DNA from: Bacillota bacterium
GTDB taxonomy: Bacteria > Bacillota > Clostridia > Acetivibrionales > DSM-1351
Direction: 5' to 3'
Length of the DNA stretch: 44,551 nt
Assembly: GCA_023443515.1 (NCBI GenBank)
Contig: JAEZUC010000076.1
Span: 1 to 44,551 of the forward strand
In this document: piece after piece, positions 1 to 7,195 of the stretch
Position numbering within the stretch: the first letter of the stretch is position 1
Layout: every line of letters starts with the position of its first letter
Made by a program: the position numbers and the translations under genes
The notes under the pieces: model-generated
Seen by the model: the letters and a program-made list of their open reading frames with translations, nothing else
The model's database searches: none
Told to the model about the DNA's origin: nothing

Positions 1-735
1 GCTGTTTCTGAACAATTCAATAAACTTACAAATCTCGGAAAGTCATATATAAGCAAAGAGGTTGCAATGAGTGTAAACCCTGACTTTATTTTCGGACGAG
101 GCGGACTTTTTGATAATGCAGACTGGGGGGTGGGAACTGTTGACTCTCTAAATGAAATGGGTATAAATACATATGTTATGGAATCTTCCGTAACCGGAGG
201 TACATTTGAGTCCATTTACAAGGACATTGAGAATATAGGTCAAATTTTTGGTGTGCAGGAAAAGGCAGAAGAATTTGCTTCCCAACTCAGAGCAAGACAG
301 AAAAACGTACAGGATGCTTTACAGGCTATAAAACAGGATAAAACCTTTGCCTATATACACTCAAGCGAACCTGAAAGTTTATCCATTTATGCTGCCTACA
401 ACGAAACCTTCTTTAATGACATGTTCAGAATGCTTAAACTCCAGAATGTGTTTGAAAAAGAACAAGGAGAAATCAGCGTTGAAGCCTTAATTGAGCAAAA
501 TCCCCATATTCTTGTGACCTTACACTGGGACACTGAGGGAGAAGCAGCAACTCAAAAGGATGAAAATGCCACCATTAATAATATTATGACAAACCCAAAG
601 CTTGAAAGTCTGGATGCTGTTAAAAATAAGCAGGTATTTGTAGCAAACTACAACCACTTATTCGGCTATAGCTATCAGAGTCTGGACGGTCTTGAAAAGC
701 TTGCGAAAGAGCTATACCCTGAGCTATTCAAATAA
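1..735 (+). CDS. Iron/siderophore-type ABC transporter substrate-binding protein, 5'-truncated
   Basis: The reading frame is open from base 1, so the window cuts off the N-terminus, including any signal peptide and lipobox; 244 residues remain. The remaining part has the layout of the FecB/FepB/FhuD-type binding-protein family (Peripla_BP_2). A segment about finding the protein at a fixed location (PDFIFGRGG) is followed by a long central helix (IGQIFGVQEKAEEFASQLRA) and a C-terminal lobe ending in LAKELYPELFK, which is typical of this family. Such proteins capture ferric siderophores, haem or cobalamin outside the membrane and deliver them to a BtuCD-type permease. The permease and ATPase must lie upstream, outside the window, if present. 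The substrate cannot be told from this piece. Confidence 0.85.
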   Translation, partial: AVSEQFNKLTNLGKSYISKEVAMSVNPDFIFGRGGLFDNADWGVGTVDSLNEMGINTYVMESSVTGGTFESIYKDIENIGQIFGVQEKAEEFASQLRARQKNVQDALQAIKQDKTFAYIHSSEPESLSIYAAYNETFFNDMFRMLKLQNVFEKEQGEISVEALIEQNPHILVTLHWDTEGEAATQKDENATINNIMTNPKLESLDAVKNKQVFVANYNHLFGYSYQSLDGLEKLAKELYPELFK

Positions 736-745
736 TATCGTTACA

Positions 746-796
746 TAGTATCCCCCTGATTGTAGAGTGGTAAATTTTCTACGCAGGGGGAAACTA
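746..796. terminator. Hairpin between convergent genes
   Basis: A stem pairs TCCCCCTG (751-758) with CAGGGGGA (784-791), extended by TAGTA/AACTA-like flanks, and a small inner GTAGA/TCTAC stem lies in the loop. It sits between the end of the binding-protein gene and the end of the convergent MFS gene, whose stop codon is inside the right arm. The T-tract is poor, so its efficiency as an intrinsic terminator is uncertain. Confidence 0.55.
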
Positions 797-1951
797 TACT
801 ACAGTCCTGTTAATATCCATTTTGTACTTTTCACTGCTTTTAATGTAAATATATAAAAGAAGTATTAAGGTTACAGCTGTCAACACAAGCATTGAATGCT
901 TGTAACCTATCAGATGAATAATTCCGGATAAGGAAACCATAAGAAGAACATTGATTATGTTATAAACCAAGCTCATAAGTGACATATTATATGCTTTATT
1001 AGTTTTTGAATGAGTCAGGACATAATTATTTATAAAGGGTTTGACTTTAGAGTTAATCAAAGCTACAAGAAATACGAATAAAATTACGGCAACGGTGTTC
1101 TCTATTATTGTTATTATGTATATCAACGGAATTAAAAACATTAGTAATCTGTTGAATTTAAACTTGAATTTATTAAATATAAATTGCGATGCATTTCCTA
1201 CACAATACAATATTCCTATTGTGTAGGGGCCAATTCTTAAATTGTTGTAAAAGATCTGTGAAATTACATAACTCCCCGACATAATGCCTATTATTGCTCC
1301 GCATATAATTACATCTTTGTCAAAATAAATGCAAGACTTAAGCTCCGGTGTCTCCGGGATGACAGCACCCTTCTCTTCTTTGCCCTTAACTCCATTTCCC
1401 TTGTTTATAACAAATAATACATAAAAAACTGTGGCTATAGAGTAGGATAGAGCAGTTAGCATGAAGGTCAATACACCACTTGAATCCAGTTTAAACACTA
1501 CCCCGGACAAAATAAAGCTTAATAGCATACTGAGAACTGATATTCTGTAAATTTTATCCTGATATTTTTCATTGTTCTTTTCTTCCATTTTTTCAAAATA
1601 AACATATAGACTGCTATGGTCAGACCCGCTTATGCAGGATGTGAATATACCAAGCAATACCTGTGATACAATTATCAATTCAAGCTTGTACGAATATGAA
1701 AACAGCACGTAGGACAATATTGTACCCATAAGTCCCATAACAACCAGTTTGTCATGCCCGATTTTATCACCCAAAATACCGGTAGGTATTTCAAACAGAA
1801 AAATTGAAAAATAGTAAAATGCCTCAATAATCAGCATATCCCCGGCTGTTACCTTCCTCTCGTTATATATCATCAGTAGCACAGGCAAAAACAAGAGAAA
1901 TGATGAAAAGAAACTATAAATATAAAAATGTCTTACTGTTTTTGAATTCAT
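794..1951 (-). CDS. MFS family transporter
   Basis: A polytopic membrane protein of about 385 residues with roughly 12 hydrophobic segments. It has the Major Facilitator motif A between TM2 and TM3 (GILGDKIGHDK), preceded by an FEIPTG segment common in drug/H+ antiporter-like MFS members. It is probably an efflux or uptake carrier of unknown substrate. The frame is open upstream to 2011, but no ribosome binding site precedes that start. An AAAAGG lies ahead of the Met at 1951, though spaced rather far, so this start is preferred with moderate confidence. It is convergent with the binding-protein gene and divergent from the SurA-like gene, with a TTTACAA-GT-TTGTAAA inverted repeat between them. 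Confidence 0.85.
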   Translation of the reverse strand: MNSKTVRHFYIYSFFSSFLLFLPVLLMIYNERKVTAGDMLIIEAFYYFSIFLFEIPTGILGDKIGHDKLVVMGLMGTILSYVLFSYSYKLELIIVSQVLLGIFTSCISGSDHSSLYVYFEKMEEKNNEKYQDKIYRISVLSMLLSFILSGVVFKLDSSGVLTFMLTALSYSIATVFYVLFVINKGNGVKGKEEKGAVIPETPELKSCIYFDKDVIICGAIIGIMSGSYVISQIFYNNLRIGPYTIGILYCVGNASQFIFNKFKFKFNRLLMFLIPLIYIITIIENTVAVILFVFLVALINSKVKPFINNYVLTHSKTNKAYNMSLMSLVYNIINVLLMVSLSGIIHLIGYKHSMLVLTAVTLILLLYIYIKSSEKYKMDINRTVV

Positions 1952-2031
1952 ACTTTTATATAACATCCTTTTAATTATGTAAAGAAGAGTCTTTACTATC
2001 TCTATTTGCATTTTAATCTATTTTAAGCAAG

Positions 2032-2047
2032 TTTACAAGTTTGTAAA
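2032..2047. promoter_or_regulatory. Candidate operator, inverted repeat
   Basis: TTTACAA-GT-TTGTAAA is a perfect 7-bp inverted repeat with a 2-nt centre. It lies in the short divergent region between the MFS gene and the SurA-like gene, where an operator would control both. No regulator gene is adjacent, and the AT-rich context makes a chance palindrome possible. Confidence 0.3.
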
Positions 2048-2118
2048 TTATTGGTATTATTGTAATAGAATAAAATCATATTAACCCACTTACAGTAACC
2101 TCTCAAAGGAGATTCTTT

Positions 2119-2748
2119 ATGAAAGAAAGTAATAATAAAAAGAAGATAGTTATTACTGCAGTTGCGATTATTTTAGCATTCTGTATAATCGGGTATAAAT
2201 TCGCTAAAAGTGAGAGTGTTGCGAAACTCTTTGGAATGGCACAGTCGCAGGAATTAACTAATGCCGGGAATGACATCGTAGCAACTATTGATGGGGAAAA
2301 AATAACAAAAAAAGGGTTTGACACGTACAAATTAATAGTAGATTTTGAAAATAAACTATCAGATGAGGAAATATTAAATAAAATAGTTGATCGCCAAATA
2401 GTTTATAAGCAAGCTATTAAGGAGGGTTTTCTTGTATCTGACCAACAGGTTGAAGCTGCTATAAAATCAGCTCAAGAAACATTAAAAACGGACAGTAACC
2501 AATATGAAGCATTTAAGGAATACTTTAGCGGGTTAAATATGAGTGAGGATGAATACTGGGAAAGTGTTAAGCCTGCTTATAAAAAGACTTTGACATGTGG
2601 AGCATATAAAAATGCATTAAAGCAAAAGTTAAAAAAGGATAACAAGATTGAAGATCAAAATGAACTGAATTCTAAATTCTCTGAGTTTTATAATGAGAAG
2701 ATAAAAGACTTAAAAAGTCAAACTAAAGTACAGTCATTTTTGAAATAA
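2119..2748 (+). CDS. Membrane-anchored SurA-N-like protein
   Basis: This 209-residue protein has a basic N-terminus, one hydrophobic segment (about residues 9-26) without an obvious lipobox, and then an extracytoplasmic part. Residues about 52-150 resemble the SurA N-terminal chaperone domain: VATIDGEKITKKGFDTYK, then EEILNKIVDRQIVYKQAIKEG and a helix-rich tail. The usual PrsA/SurA peptidyl-prolyl isomerase domain is missing, so this is a short chaperone-like form rather than a full foldase. A good ribosome binding site (AAAGGAG) lies 9 nt before the ATG. No partner gene is evident; the next genes downstream are a decayed region and a small membrane protein. Confidence 0.75.
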   Translation: MKESNNKKKIVITAVAIILAFCIIGYKFAKSESVAKLFGMAQSQELTNAGNDIVATIDGEKITKKGFDTYKLIVDFENKLSDEEILNKIVDRQIVYKQAIKEGFLVSDQQVEAAIKSAQETLKTDSNQYEAFKEYFSGLNMSEDEYWESVKPAYKKTLTCGAYKNALKQKLKKDNKIEDQNELNSKFSEFYNEKIKDLKSQTKVQSFLK

Positions 2749-2820
2749 TATAACAAACAAAGTCGCAATTGCAAAATCTATCCAATGTATATTTTCCATA
2801 TTTAAAAATGAGCTTTGAGA

Positions 2821-2999
2821 TATGAAAAAAAAGTTTAGTGCATTGGTTTTTCCGGGTTAACAGCAGAGTACTGGAAGAATGGCATCCAGATATCAAGTTT
2901 AAATGCAAAATCAGCATCAACAGAACCTTATATGGTAGATACTATGAAGGAGATGCACAAGGTAATTACAAATTAGTAAATACGGAATATAATAGGTAA
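2821..2999 (+). pseudogene. Possible decayed coding segment
   Basis: Between the SurA-like gene and the small membrane protein no intact gene is seen. An ATG followed by a lysine run opens a frame that stops after about 12 codons. The other two forward frames then stay open for about 45-60 codons with protein-like composition: one contains LEEWHPDIKF and ends GNYKLVNTEYNR, the other contains AEYWKNGIQISSLNAK. This pattern is what a gene broken by frameshifts would leave, but no family is recognised and chance frames are possible. Confidence 0.25.
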
Positions 3000-3004
3000 C
3001 ATAT

Positions 3005-3217
3005 ATGAAGAAAATAATAGGGATTTTTATAATAGCATTATGTCTATTGACATCGGCTATTACAGTATTATTAGGACAGATTTCAATGTACTTAGACCAA
3101 ATTGATAAAACTTTTATTGAGGGGATACATATCCCTTGGATTGTCTATCTTTTAATAATTATCTCCCTCTGCATAGGAATCTATCTATTATTTACAAAAA
3201 GAGATTTTAAAGAATAA
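3005..3217 (+). CDS. Small two-TM membrane protein
   Basis: A 70-residue protein with an N-terminal hydrophobic segment (about 4-24), a short outside loop (DQIDKTFIEGIHIP) and a second hydrophobic segment (about 45-64) ending in KRDFKE. No family is recognised. The ribosome binding site is weak (AGGT). A clear terminator hairpin starts 9 nt after the stop, which supports a transcript ending here. Confidence 0.5.
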   Translation: MKKIIGIFIIALCLLTSAITVLLGQISMYLDQIDKTFIEGIHIPWIVYLLIIISLCIGIYLLFTKRDFKE

Positions 3218-3225
3218 AACAAAGT

Positions 3226-3264
3226 AGCAAAAAAGTCTGGATTGGTTTTCCGGGCTTTTTTGCT
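3226..3264 (+). terminator. Intrinsic terminator
   Basis: The arm AGCAAAAAAGTCTGGA pairs, with two mismatches, with TCCGGGCTTTTTTGCT. A T6 run sits in the right arm. It lies directly after the small membrane protein gene. Confidence 0.7.
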
Positions 3265-3517
3265 CTATATTTCTTGATGCACCTTAAAAATATGTTCTAG
3301 AAGCTTTAATTATTTTTCCGTCATATGCTCCACGAAGGATTTCACACAAAGGAGAGATATAAACCTCTTTATTAGTATACTTAAAAATAATTTCCTATAG
3401 GTCTACTTTCCATCGTTTTAAAATCTCCTTTTGAAGCATCCATGCAAGCTCTCCTGTAGACTTCAAGAACATAGTGTGCGTACAACTATTTAGAAATAAA
3501 TGTTATATTGCAATTAC
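3265..3517. other. Intergenic region with a possible gene fossil on the minus strand
   Basis: No intact gene is seen. On the minus strand two short open stretches have protein-like composition: one contains HYVLEVYRRACMDASKGDF and stops near 3398, the other contains SPLCEILRGAYDGKIIKAS and stops near 3288. They lie in different frames and lack usable start codons, so they could be the remains of one gene. No family is recognised. Confidence 0.3.
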
Positions 3518-3564
3518 AAAAAAACCATGTTTAAGGTAAATACCCCTATATACATGGCTTTTTT
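3518..3564 (-). terminator. Terminator of the nucleoside-catabolism operon
   Basis: CCATGT (3525-3530) pairs with ACATGG (3552-3557), extended by an A run on one side and a T run on the other. Read on the minus strand it is a hairpin followed by seven T residues, placed 14 nt after the stop of the TrpA-like gene. Confidence 0.7.
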
Positions 3565-3577
3565 CATAAATACATTT

Positions 3578-4300
3578 TTATTCGTTGCAGGTCTTTTTAA
3601 ACAAAGCAATTGTTTCTTTCATTTTTGGTACATCAGTATGAAGCTTCAGAACTGTACTTCCTACAAAGACTCCATCAGCTCCTGCTTCTCTAGCCATTTT
3701 TATGTCTTCCGGTGCGTATATGCCTACACCGCAGTATATCTCCCTTTTAATTCCAAGACTCTTTAAATGGTCTATACAATCCTTGAGGGTCGGGAACTCA
3801 GGATTAACGTTATTGGTAGTCGGCTTTGCCTGCATGTAAACAAATCCGTTGGATTCAATTGCCGCCTTAATTTCACTTTCATCCATATGGAATTGAACGT
3901 AGCAGGATATCTTTATCCCGTTAGCAATAAGCTTACCTTTTAATTCCAGATTATCTTTTCCTACATAGATAAGATCCAGCATATTGTTATCAACACAGAA
4001 TTTAATAAAACGTTCTACACCTATTTCAAGAATCGTATTTTCATAGGACAACAGTATAAATTTAGTATTAGGATGGCTGTTTTTTATCTCTACAATTCCA
4101 TCCATGTACTTTTGGTAATCATTGCAGGCAGTAAGAGCCTCTTTCATTCTATTTGCGATATACTCACCTTCAAGGTAAGGGTCTGAGGAAGGAAAATCCA
4201 CTTCAATTATATCACAGCCTGCGTCAATATAGTCCTTAGCCATCTCTATGCTTGAATCTATTGTTGGGTATCCGTTGGATAAATAACATATTAGTTTCAC
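3578..4300 (-). CDS. TrpA-like TIM-barrel protein, probably not a tryptophan enzyme
   Basis: A 240-residue (beta/alpha)8 protein of the tryptophan synthase alpha family. The catalytic Glu49 of TrpA is present as E33 (DIIEVDFP). The position of Asp60 is Glu (E44 in SDPYLEG), at the same 11-residue spacing. The phosphate-binding turns look kept (YCGVGIYAPED and GVFVGST), whereas the YLLSRSGVTG loop that closes over indole-glycerol phosphate is replaced by YMQAKPTTNN. The usual TrpB partner and all other trp genes are absent. It starts with GTG, with GGAGG 7 nt upstream, and is the last gene of the nucleoside operon. I infer a retro-aldol lyase on another phosphosugar; the substrate is unknown. 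Confidence 0.8.
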   Translation of the reverse strand: MKLICYLSNGYPTIDSSIEMAKDYIDAGCDIIEVDFPSSDPYLEGEYIANRMKEALTACNDYQKYMDGIVEIKNSHPNTKFILLSYENTILEIGVERFIKFCVDNNMLDLIYVGKDNLELKGKLIANGIKISCYVQFHMDESEIKAAIESNGFVYMQAKPTTNNVNPEFPTLKDCIDHLKSLGIKREIYCGVGIYAPEDIKMAREAGADGVFVGSTVLKLHTDVPKMKETIALFKKTCNE

Positions 4301-4301
4301 A

Positions 4302-4334
4302 TTAAGCCTCCATAAAGCCTTTCGGCATAGTCAT
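4302..4334 (-). CDS. Ten-codon upstream ORF coupled to the TrpA-like gene
   Basis: An ATG at 4334 opens the reading frame MTMPKGFMEA and stops at 4302, one base before the GTG start of the TrpA-like gene. It has an unusually strong ribosome binding site (GGGGGAGGAGAG) six bases upstream. The arrangement suggests translational coupling or a leader peptide. It may equally be chance, since the downstream gene has its own GGAGG inside this ORF. Confidence 0.35.
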   Translation of the reverse strand: MTMPKGFMEA

Positions 4335-4464
4335 TTTTTTCTCTCCTCCCCCGGCGGTAATTAACTATTCAGGTTTAGAGTAGGTTAATTGGTTTACATA
4401 AAATACTTTGATATGCTGTAAATTCACCAGAATAAATTAAATACCAACCGGGAAATTCGAGTTT

Positions 4465-5616
4465 TTAAGCTTTATATACTTTAATAAACAGCTCCTTGAG
4501 TTGTTCTATTGAAGGAATAACAGGATTAGTTTTAGTACATCCGTCCTTTAGGGCCATTTCAGCCATTGCATCCAACTCGTCTCTATATCTCTTTTCATCA
4601 GGTATGAGTTCTGCAAAATGACTTGGAATTCCAATGGATTTATTCAGTTCTCGAACAACATTTACTAAATCTTCTGCTCCTAACTCTTTTGCCACTCCAT
4701 CATAGGAATTCTTTGCATCGGCATTATGTGAATTAAATTCCATTACATAAGGCAGTAGCACAGCATCAGCAAGTCCGTGTGAGATTCCAAAAATGCTTCC
4801 CAATGTATGTGCCATAGAATGAACTATCCCCAATGAAACATTAGTAAATGCCATTCCCGCAGCCATGGATGCATTAAGCATAATTTCTCTGCATCCGATA
4901 TCATTTCCTTGGCTACACGCCTGCGGAAGATTTAATATAATATCCTTTGCTGCATTTTTTGCAAATATATTGCTAATATAATTTGCTCTGTTTGAAACAA
5001 GTGCTTCCAGTGCATGAGTCAATGCATCCATACCTGTTTCAGCCGTAATTTTTGCAGGCATTGTTACAGTAACTTCCGGGTCGCAAATTGCGATATCCGG
5101 CATCATTTCCATATTTCCTATTCCATACTTTATATGGGTTTCGTCATCGGTAATTACTACAGAACGGCTTACTTCACTGGCTGTCCCGCTGGTTGAAGGT
5201 ATGCATACCAGAATGGCCTTATTTCTTAGCTTTGGTACTGTGTTTGGAGGTACAATGTCGTTAAGGGTTTTCAGCTCAGGGTGTTCATAGTATACCCACA
5301 TTGCTTTTGCTGCATCCATTGCAGACCCGCCGCCCAATCCCACAATTATATCCGGCTGGTACTCTTTCATTACCTCTGCACCATTGTATACGGTACTGAA
5401 TAGTGGATCAGGCTCTACTCCTTCAAATACCCGGCTGTCTATTCCGGCTTCTTTTAAGTAATCTATGGTTTTTTGCAGAATTCCGCTTTTTTTCATACTT
5501 GAGCCGCCGGTTACAATTACTGCCCTCTTGCCCGTCAGGGTCTTGAGGTGTGCAAGTGAACCTGCACCAAACATCAGTTGGCTTCCGGCAAGTTTCATTG
5601 GTCTCATCATATACAT
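4465..5616 (-). CDS. Iron-containing (group III) alcohol dehydrogenase
   Basis: A 383-residue NAD(P)-dependent dehydrogenase of the Fe-ADH family, full length. The nucleotide-binding GGGSAMDAAKAMW lies near residues 94-106. The metal-site signature is also visible: ETGMDALTHALEA with Asp and His ligands, HSMAHTLGS, and the FGISHGLADA histidine further on. Family members reduce short aldehydes (lactaldehyde, glycolaldehyde, acetaldehyde, 3-hydroxypropionaldehyde) or oxidise the alcohols. Here it follows the BtpA-like gene by 23 nt and would suit disposal of an aldehyde released by sugar cleavage (inference). AAAGGA precedes the start; ATG at 5616 or 5610 are both possible. Confidence 0.9.
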   Translation of the reverse strand: MYMMRPMKLAGSQLMFGAGSLAHLKTLTGKRAVIVTGGSSMKKSGILQKTIDYLKEAGIDSRVFEGVEPDPLFSTVYNGAEVMKEYQPDIIVGLGGGSAMDAAKAMWVYYEHPELKTLNDIVPPNTVPKLRNKAILVCIPSTSGTASEVSRSVVITDDETHIKYGIGNMEMMPDIAICDPEVTVTMPAKITAETGMDALTHALEALVSNRANYISNIFAKNAAKDIILNLPQACSQGNDIGCREIMLNASMAAGMAFTNVSLGIVHSMAHTLGSIFGISHGLADAVLLPYVMEFNSHNADAKNSYDGVAKELGAEDLVNVVRELNKSIGIPSHFAELIPDEKRYRDELDAMAEMALKDGCTKTNPVIPSIEQLKELFIKVYKA

Positions 5617-5639
5617 TCAGTCCTTTATAATTAATTTAA

Positions 5640-6428
5640 CTATACATTCAATGCATTAATTAACTCTGTACAAAGCTCCAGAGAAATAGGGTTCTTTATA
5701 TTTCCGCCCTCCTTCAGGCTGGAACCCACTATGGCACCGTCTGCAATACCAAGCTGCTCTTTTATATTACCTGCCTTAACGCCGCTTCCCGCAATTACAG
5801 GTATATTGGTTACTGTCTTTACCCTCTTGATGATATCGATTGGAGTCTCAACCCCTATGTGAGTACCTGTTACGATAATTGCATCCGCTCCGCAGGCTTC
5901 AGCAGCTCTTGCGGAATCCTCAATACTTACATGGGTTAGTACCATGTGTGTGTGCTTTACCTGAATATCTGCAAGAATTTTCACATTTTCAGCACCGAGA
6001 TTCTTTCTGAATATCATGGCCTCTCTGGCACAAGGCTGTACAATTCCTCCGAAAAATTCTACTGTATCTACAAACACTGGGATTCTGACAAAATCAGCTC
6101 CTATGGCCTTTGCTACAGATATTGCGGTTTTGTAATCATTCATTGCTGCATCGATACCAATGGGAATATTGACATTTTGAGCAATGACAGCACTTATAGC
6201 CGCAAGAGCACATGACTGTTCAATGTCAAGATTTATTCCGAATACATTGTCACCCATATTTTCAATGATAATGGCATCCATTCCTGCCTTCTCAAGTGCT
6301 ATTGCGTCCTGTACAGCCTGATCGGTTACTTTTTTCATATCACCGCAAAAGTCAGGTGTTCCGGGCAATGCAAGACAATGTACCATTCCTATTACAAGAG
6401 CTTTTTCCTTAAATTCTAATCCCTTCAT
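5640..6428 (-). CDS. BtpA/SgcQ family TIM-barrel protein
   Basis: A 262-residue protein matching the BtpA/SgcQ family along its whole length. Visible family motifs are GMVHCLALPGTP at the N-terminus, DAIIIENMGDN, FVRIPVFVDTVEFFGG, ILADIQVKHTH, IIVTGTHIGVETP, and PVIAGSGVKAGNI near the C-terminus; the last is a typical phosphate-binding turn. BtpA is known from photosystem I biogenesis in cyanobacteria and SgcQ from an uncharacterised sugar cluster of enteric bacteria; no reaction is established for the family. Its start overlaps the end of the phosphorylase gene by 4 nt, which indicates coupled expression. The context suggests it acts on the sugar phosphate made by that phosphorylase or by the kinase. 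Confidence 0.85.
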   Translation of the reverse strand: MKGLEFKEKALVIGMVHCLALPGTPDFCGDMKKVTDQAVQDAIALEKAGMDAIIIENMGDNVFGINLDIEQSCALAAISAVIAQNVNIPIGIDAAMNDYKTAISVAKAIGADFVRIPVFVDTVEFFGGIVQPCAREAMIFRKNLGAENVKILADIQVKHTHMVLTHVSIEDSARAAEACGADAIIVTGTHIGVETPIDIIKRVKTVTNIPVIAGSGVKAGNIKEQLGIADGAIVGSSLKEGGNIKNPISLELCTELINALNV

Positions 6429-7195
6429 TTAGAAGCCACCTCCTTATCATATATAACAAGTCCATCCATTGCTATTTTGCACAAATCAATTTCTGATTGT
6501 TTTCTTTCCTCACCTTTTAAGAAATCCTTCAGGTTTTCAAGAACAGTTGTCATCGTAACAATACATCCCTTTATTCCCATTAGATTTGCAAGAACCAGCA
6601 TACAGCTTGATTCCATATCTACAGCAGAAATATTGTATCTCTTGAGAGCAGTGAAGGTTTCGCTCATATCCCTCTGCATTTTTTCTGAAAGTCGTGAATC
6701 TCTCATCTGGCTGTAGAAGCCGTCCATTGTGCAGGATAATCCGTTTACATACTGCCTGTTATTTTGCAAAGTACTTTTATTCATACAGTTAATTAAATCA
6801 ATATCCGCTACCGCAGGATAAGATACCGGAACATAAGTTTTGCTGGTAGCTTCCTCTCTCATTGAACCTGTAGGTATAATCATCTTGCCCAGCAAATCAT
6901 CCTTTAAGCCCATTGTTGTTCCCATACGTACGGCTACTTCCATACCGCACTGATACATTTCCTCCATTGCTATTGCAGCCGAGGGTGCACCTATTCCCGT
7001 TGAGGTTACTGTAATCCGTACACCTTTGTAATAGCCGGTATAGGTGTTAAATTCTCTTGCAAATGCTATATGTCTCACATCTTCCAACTGGCTTGCAACT
7101 GTTTCAACTCTCCAGGGATCTCCTGAAAAGAGAACGTATTTTGCTATATCTTCTTCACGTGTTTTTGAGTATAAAGTTTCCATCGTATATATCAC
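6425..7195 (-). CDS. Uridine-phosphorylase-family nucleoside phosphorylase
   Basis: A 256-residue member of the PNP_UDP_1 superfamily, closest in pattern to uridine phosphorylase. Phosphate and ribose site elements are visible: SGDPWR (24-29), FNTYTGYYKG, TGIGAPSAAIA, VRMGTTMG (89-96) and VDMESS (192-197). The base-recognition pair of E. coli uridine phosphorylase, Gln166 and Arg168, appears kept as Q163-M-R165, which favours a uracil-like base. The expected reaction is nucleoside plus phosphate to free base plus (deoxy)ribose-1-phosphate in the cytoplasm. The GTG start overlaps the kinase stop by 4 nt; an ATG four codons in (7183) is an alternative start. Exact specificity is not certain. 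Confidence 0.88.
   Translation of the reverse strand: MIYTMETLYSKTREEDIAKYVLFSGDPWRVETVASQLEDVRHIAFAREFNTYTGYYKGVRITVTSTGIGAPSAAIAMEEMYQCGMEVAVRMGTTMGLKDDLLGKMIIPTGSMREEATSKTYVPVSYPAVADIDLINCMNKSTLQNNRQYVNGLSCTMDGFYSQMRDSRLSEKMQRDMSETFTALKRYNISAVDMESSCMLVLANLMGIKGCIVTMTTVLENLKDFLKGEERKQSEIDLCKIAMDGLVIYDKEVASK

Noticed and set aside
1041..1226. Plus-strand ORF inside the MFS gene
   Set aside because: It is antisense to a well-supported membrane protein and lacks a ribosome binding site.
3500..3766. Plus-strand ORF starting MLYCNYKKTMFK
   Set aside because: It crosses the terminator hairpin and runs antisense through the TrpA-like gene; no ribosome binding site.
3578..4300. Annotation as tryptophan synthase alpha subunit (trpA)
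   Set aside because: Asp60 is replaced, the substrate loop differs, and there is no trpB or other trp gene. The symbol would mislead.
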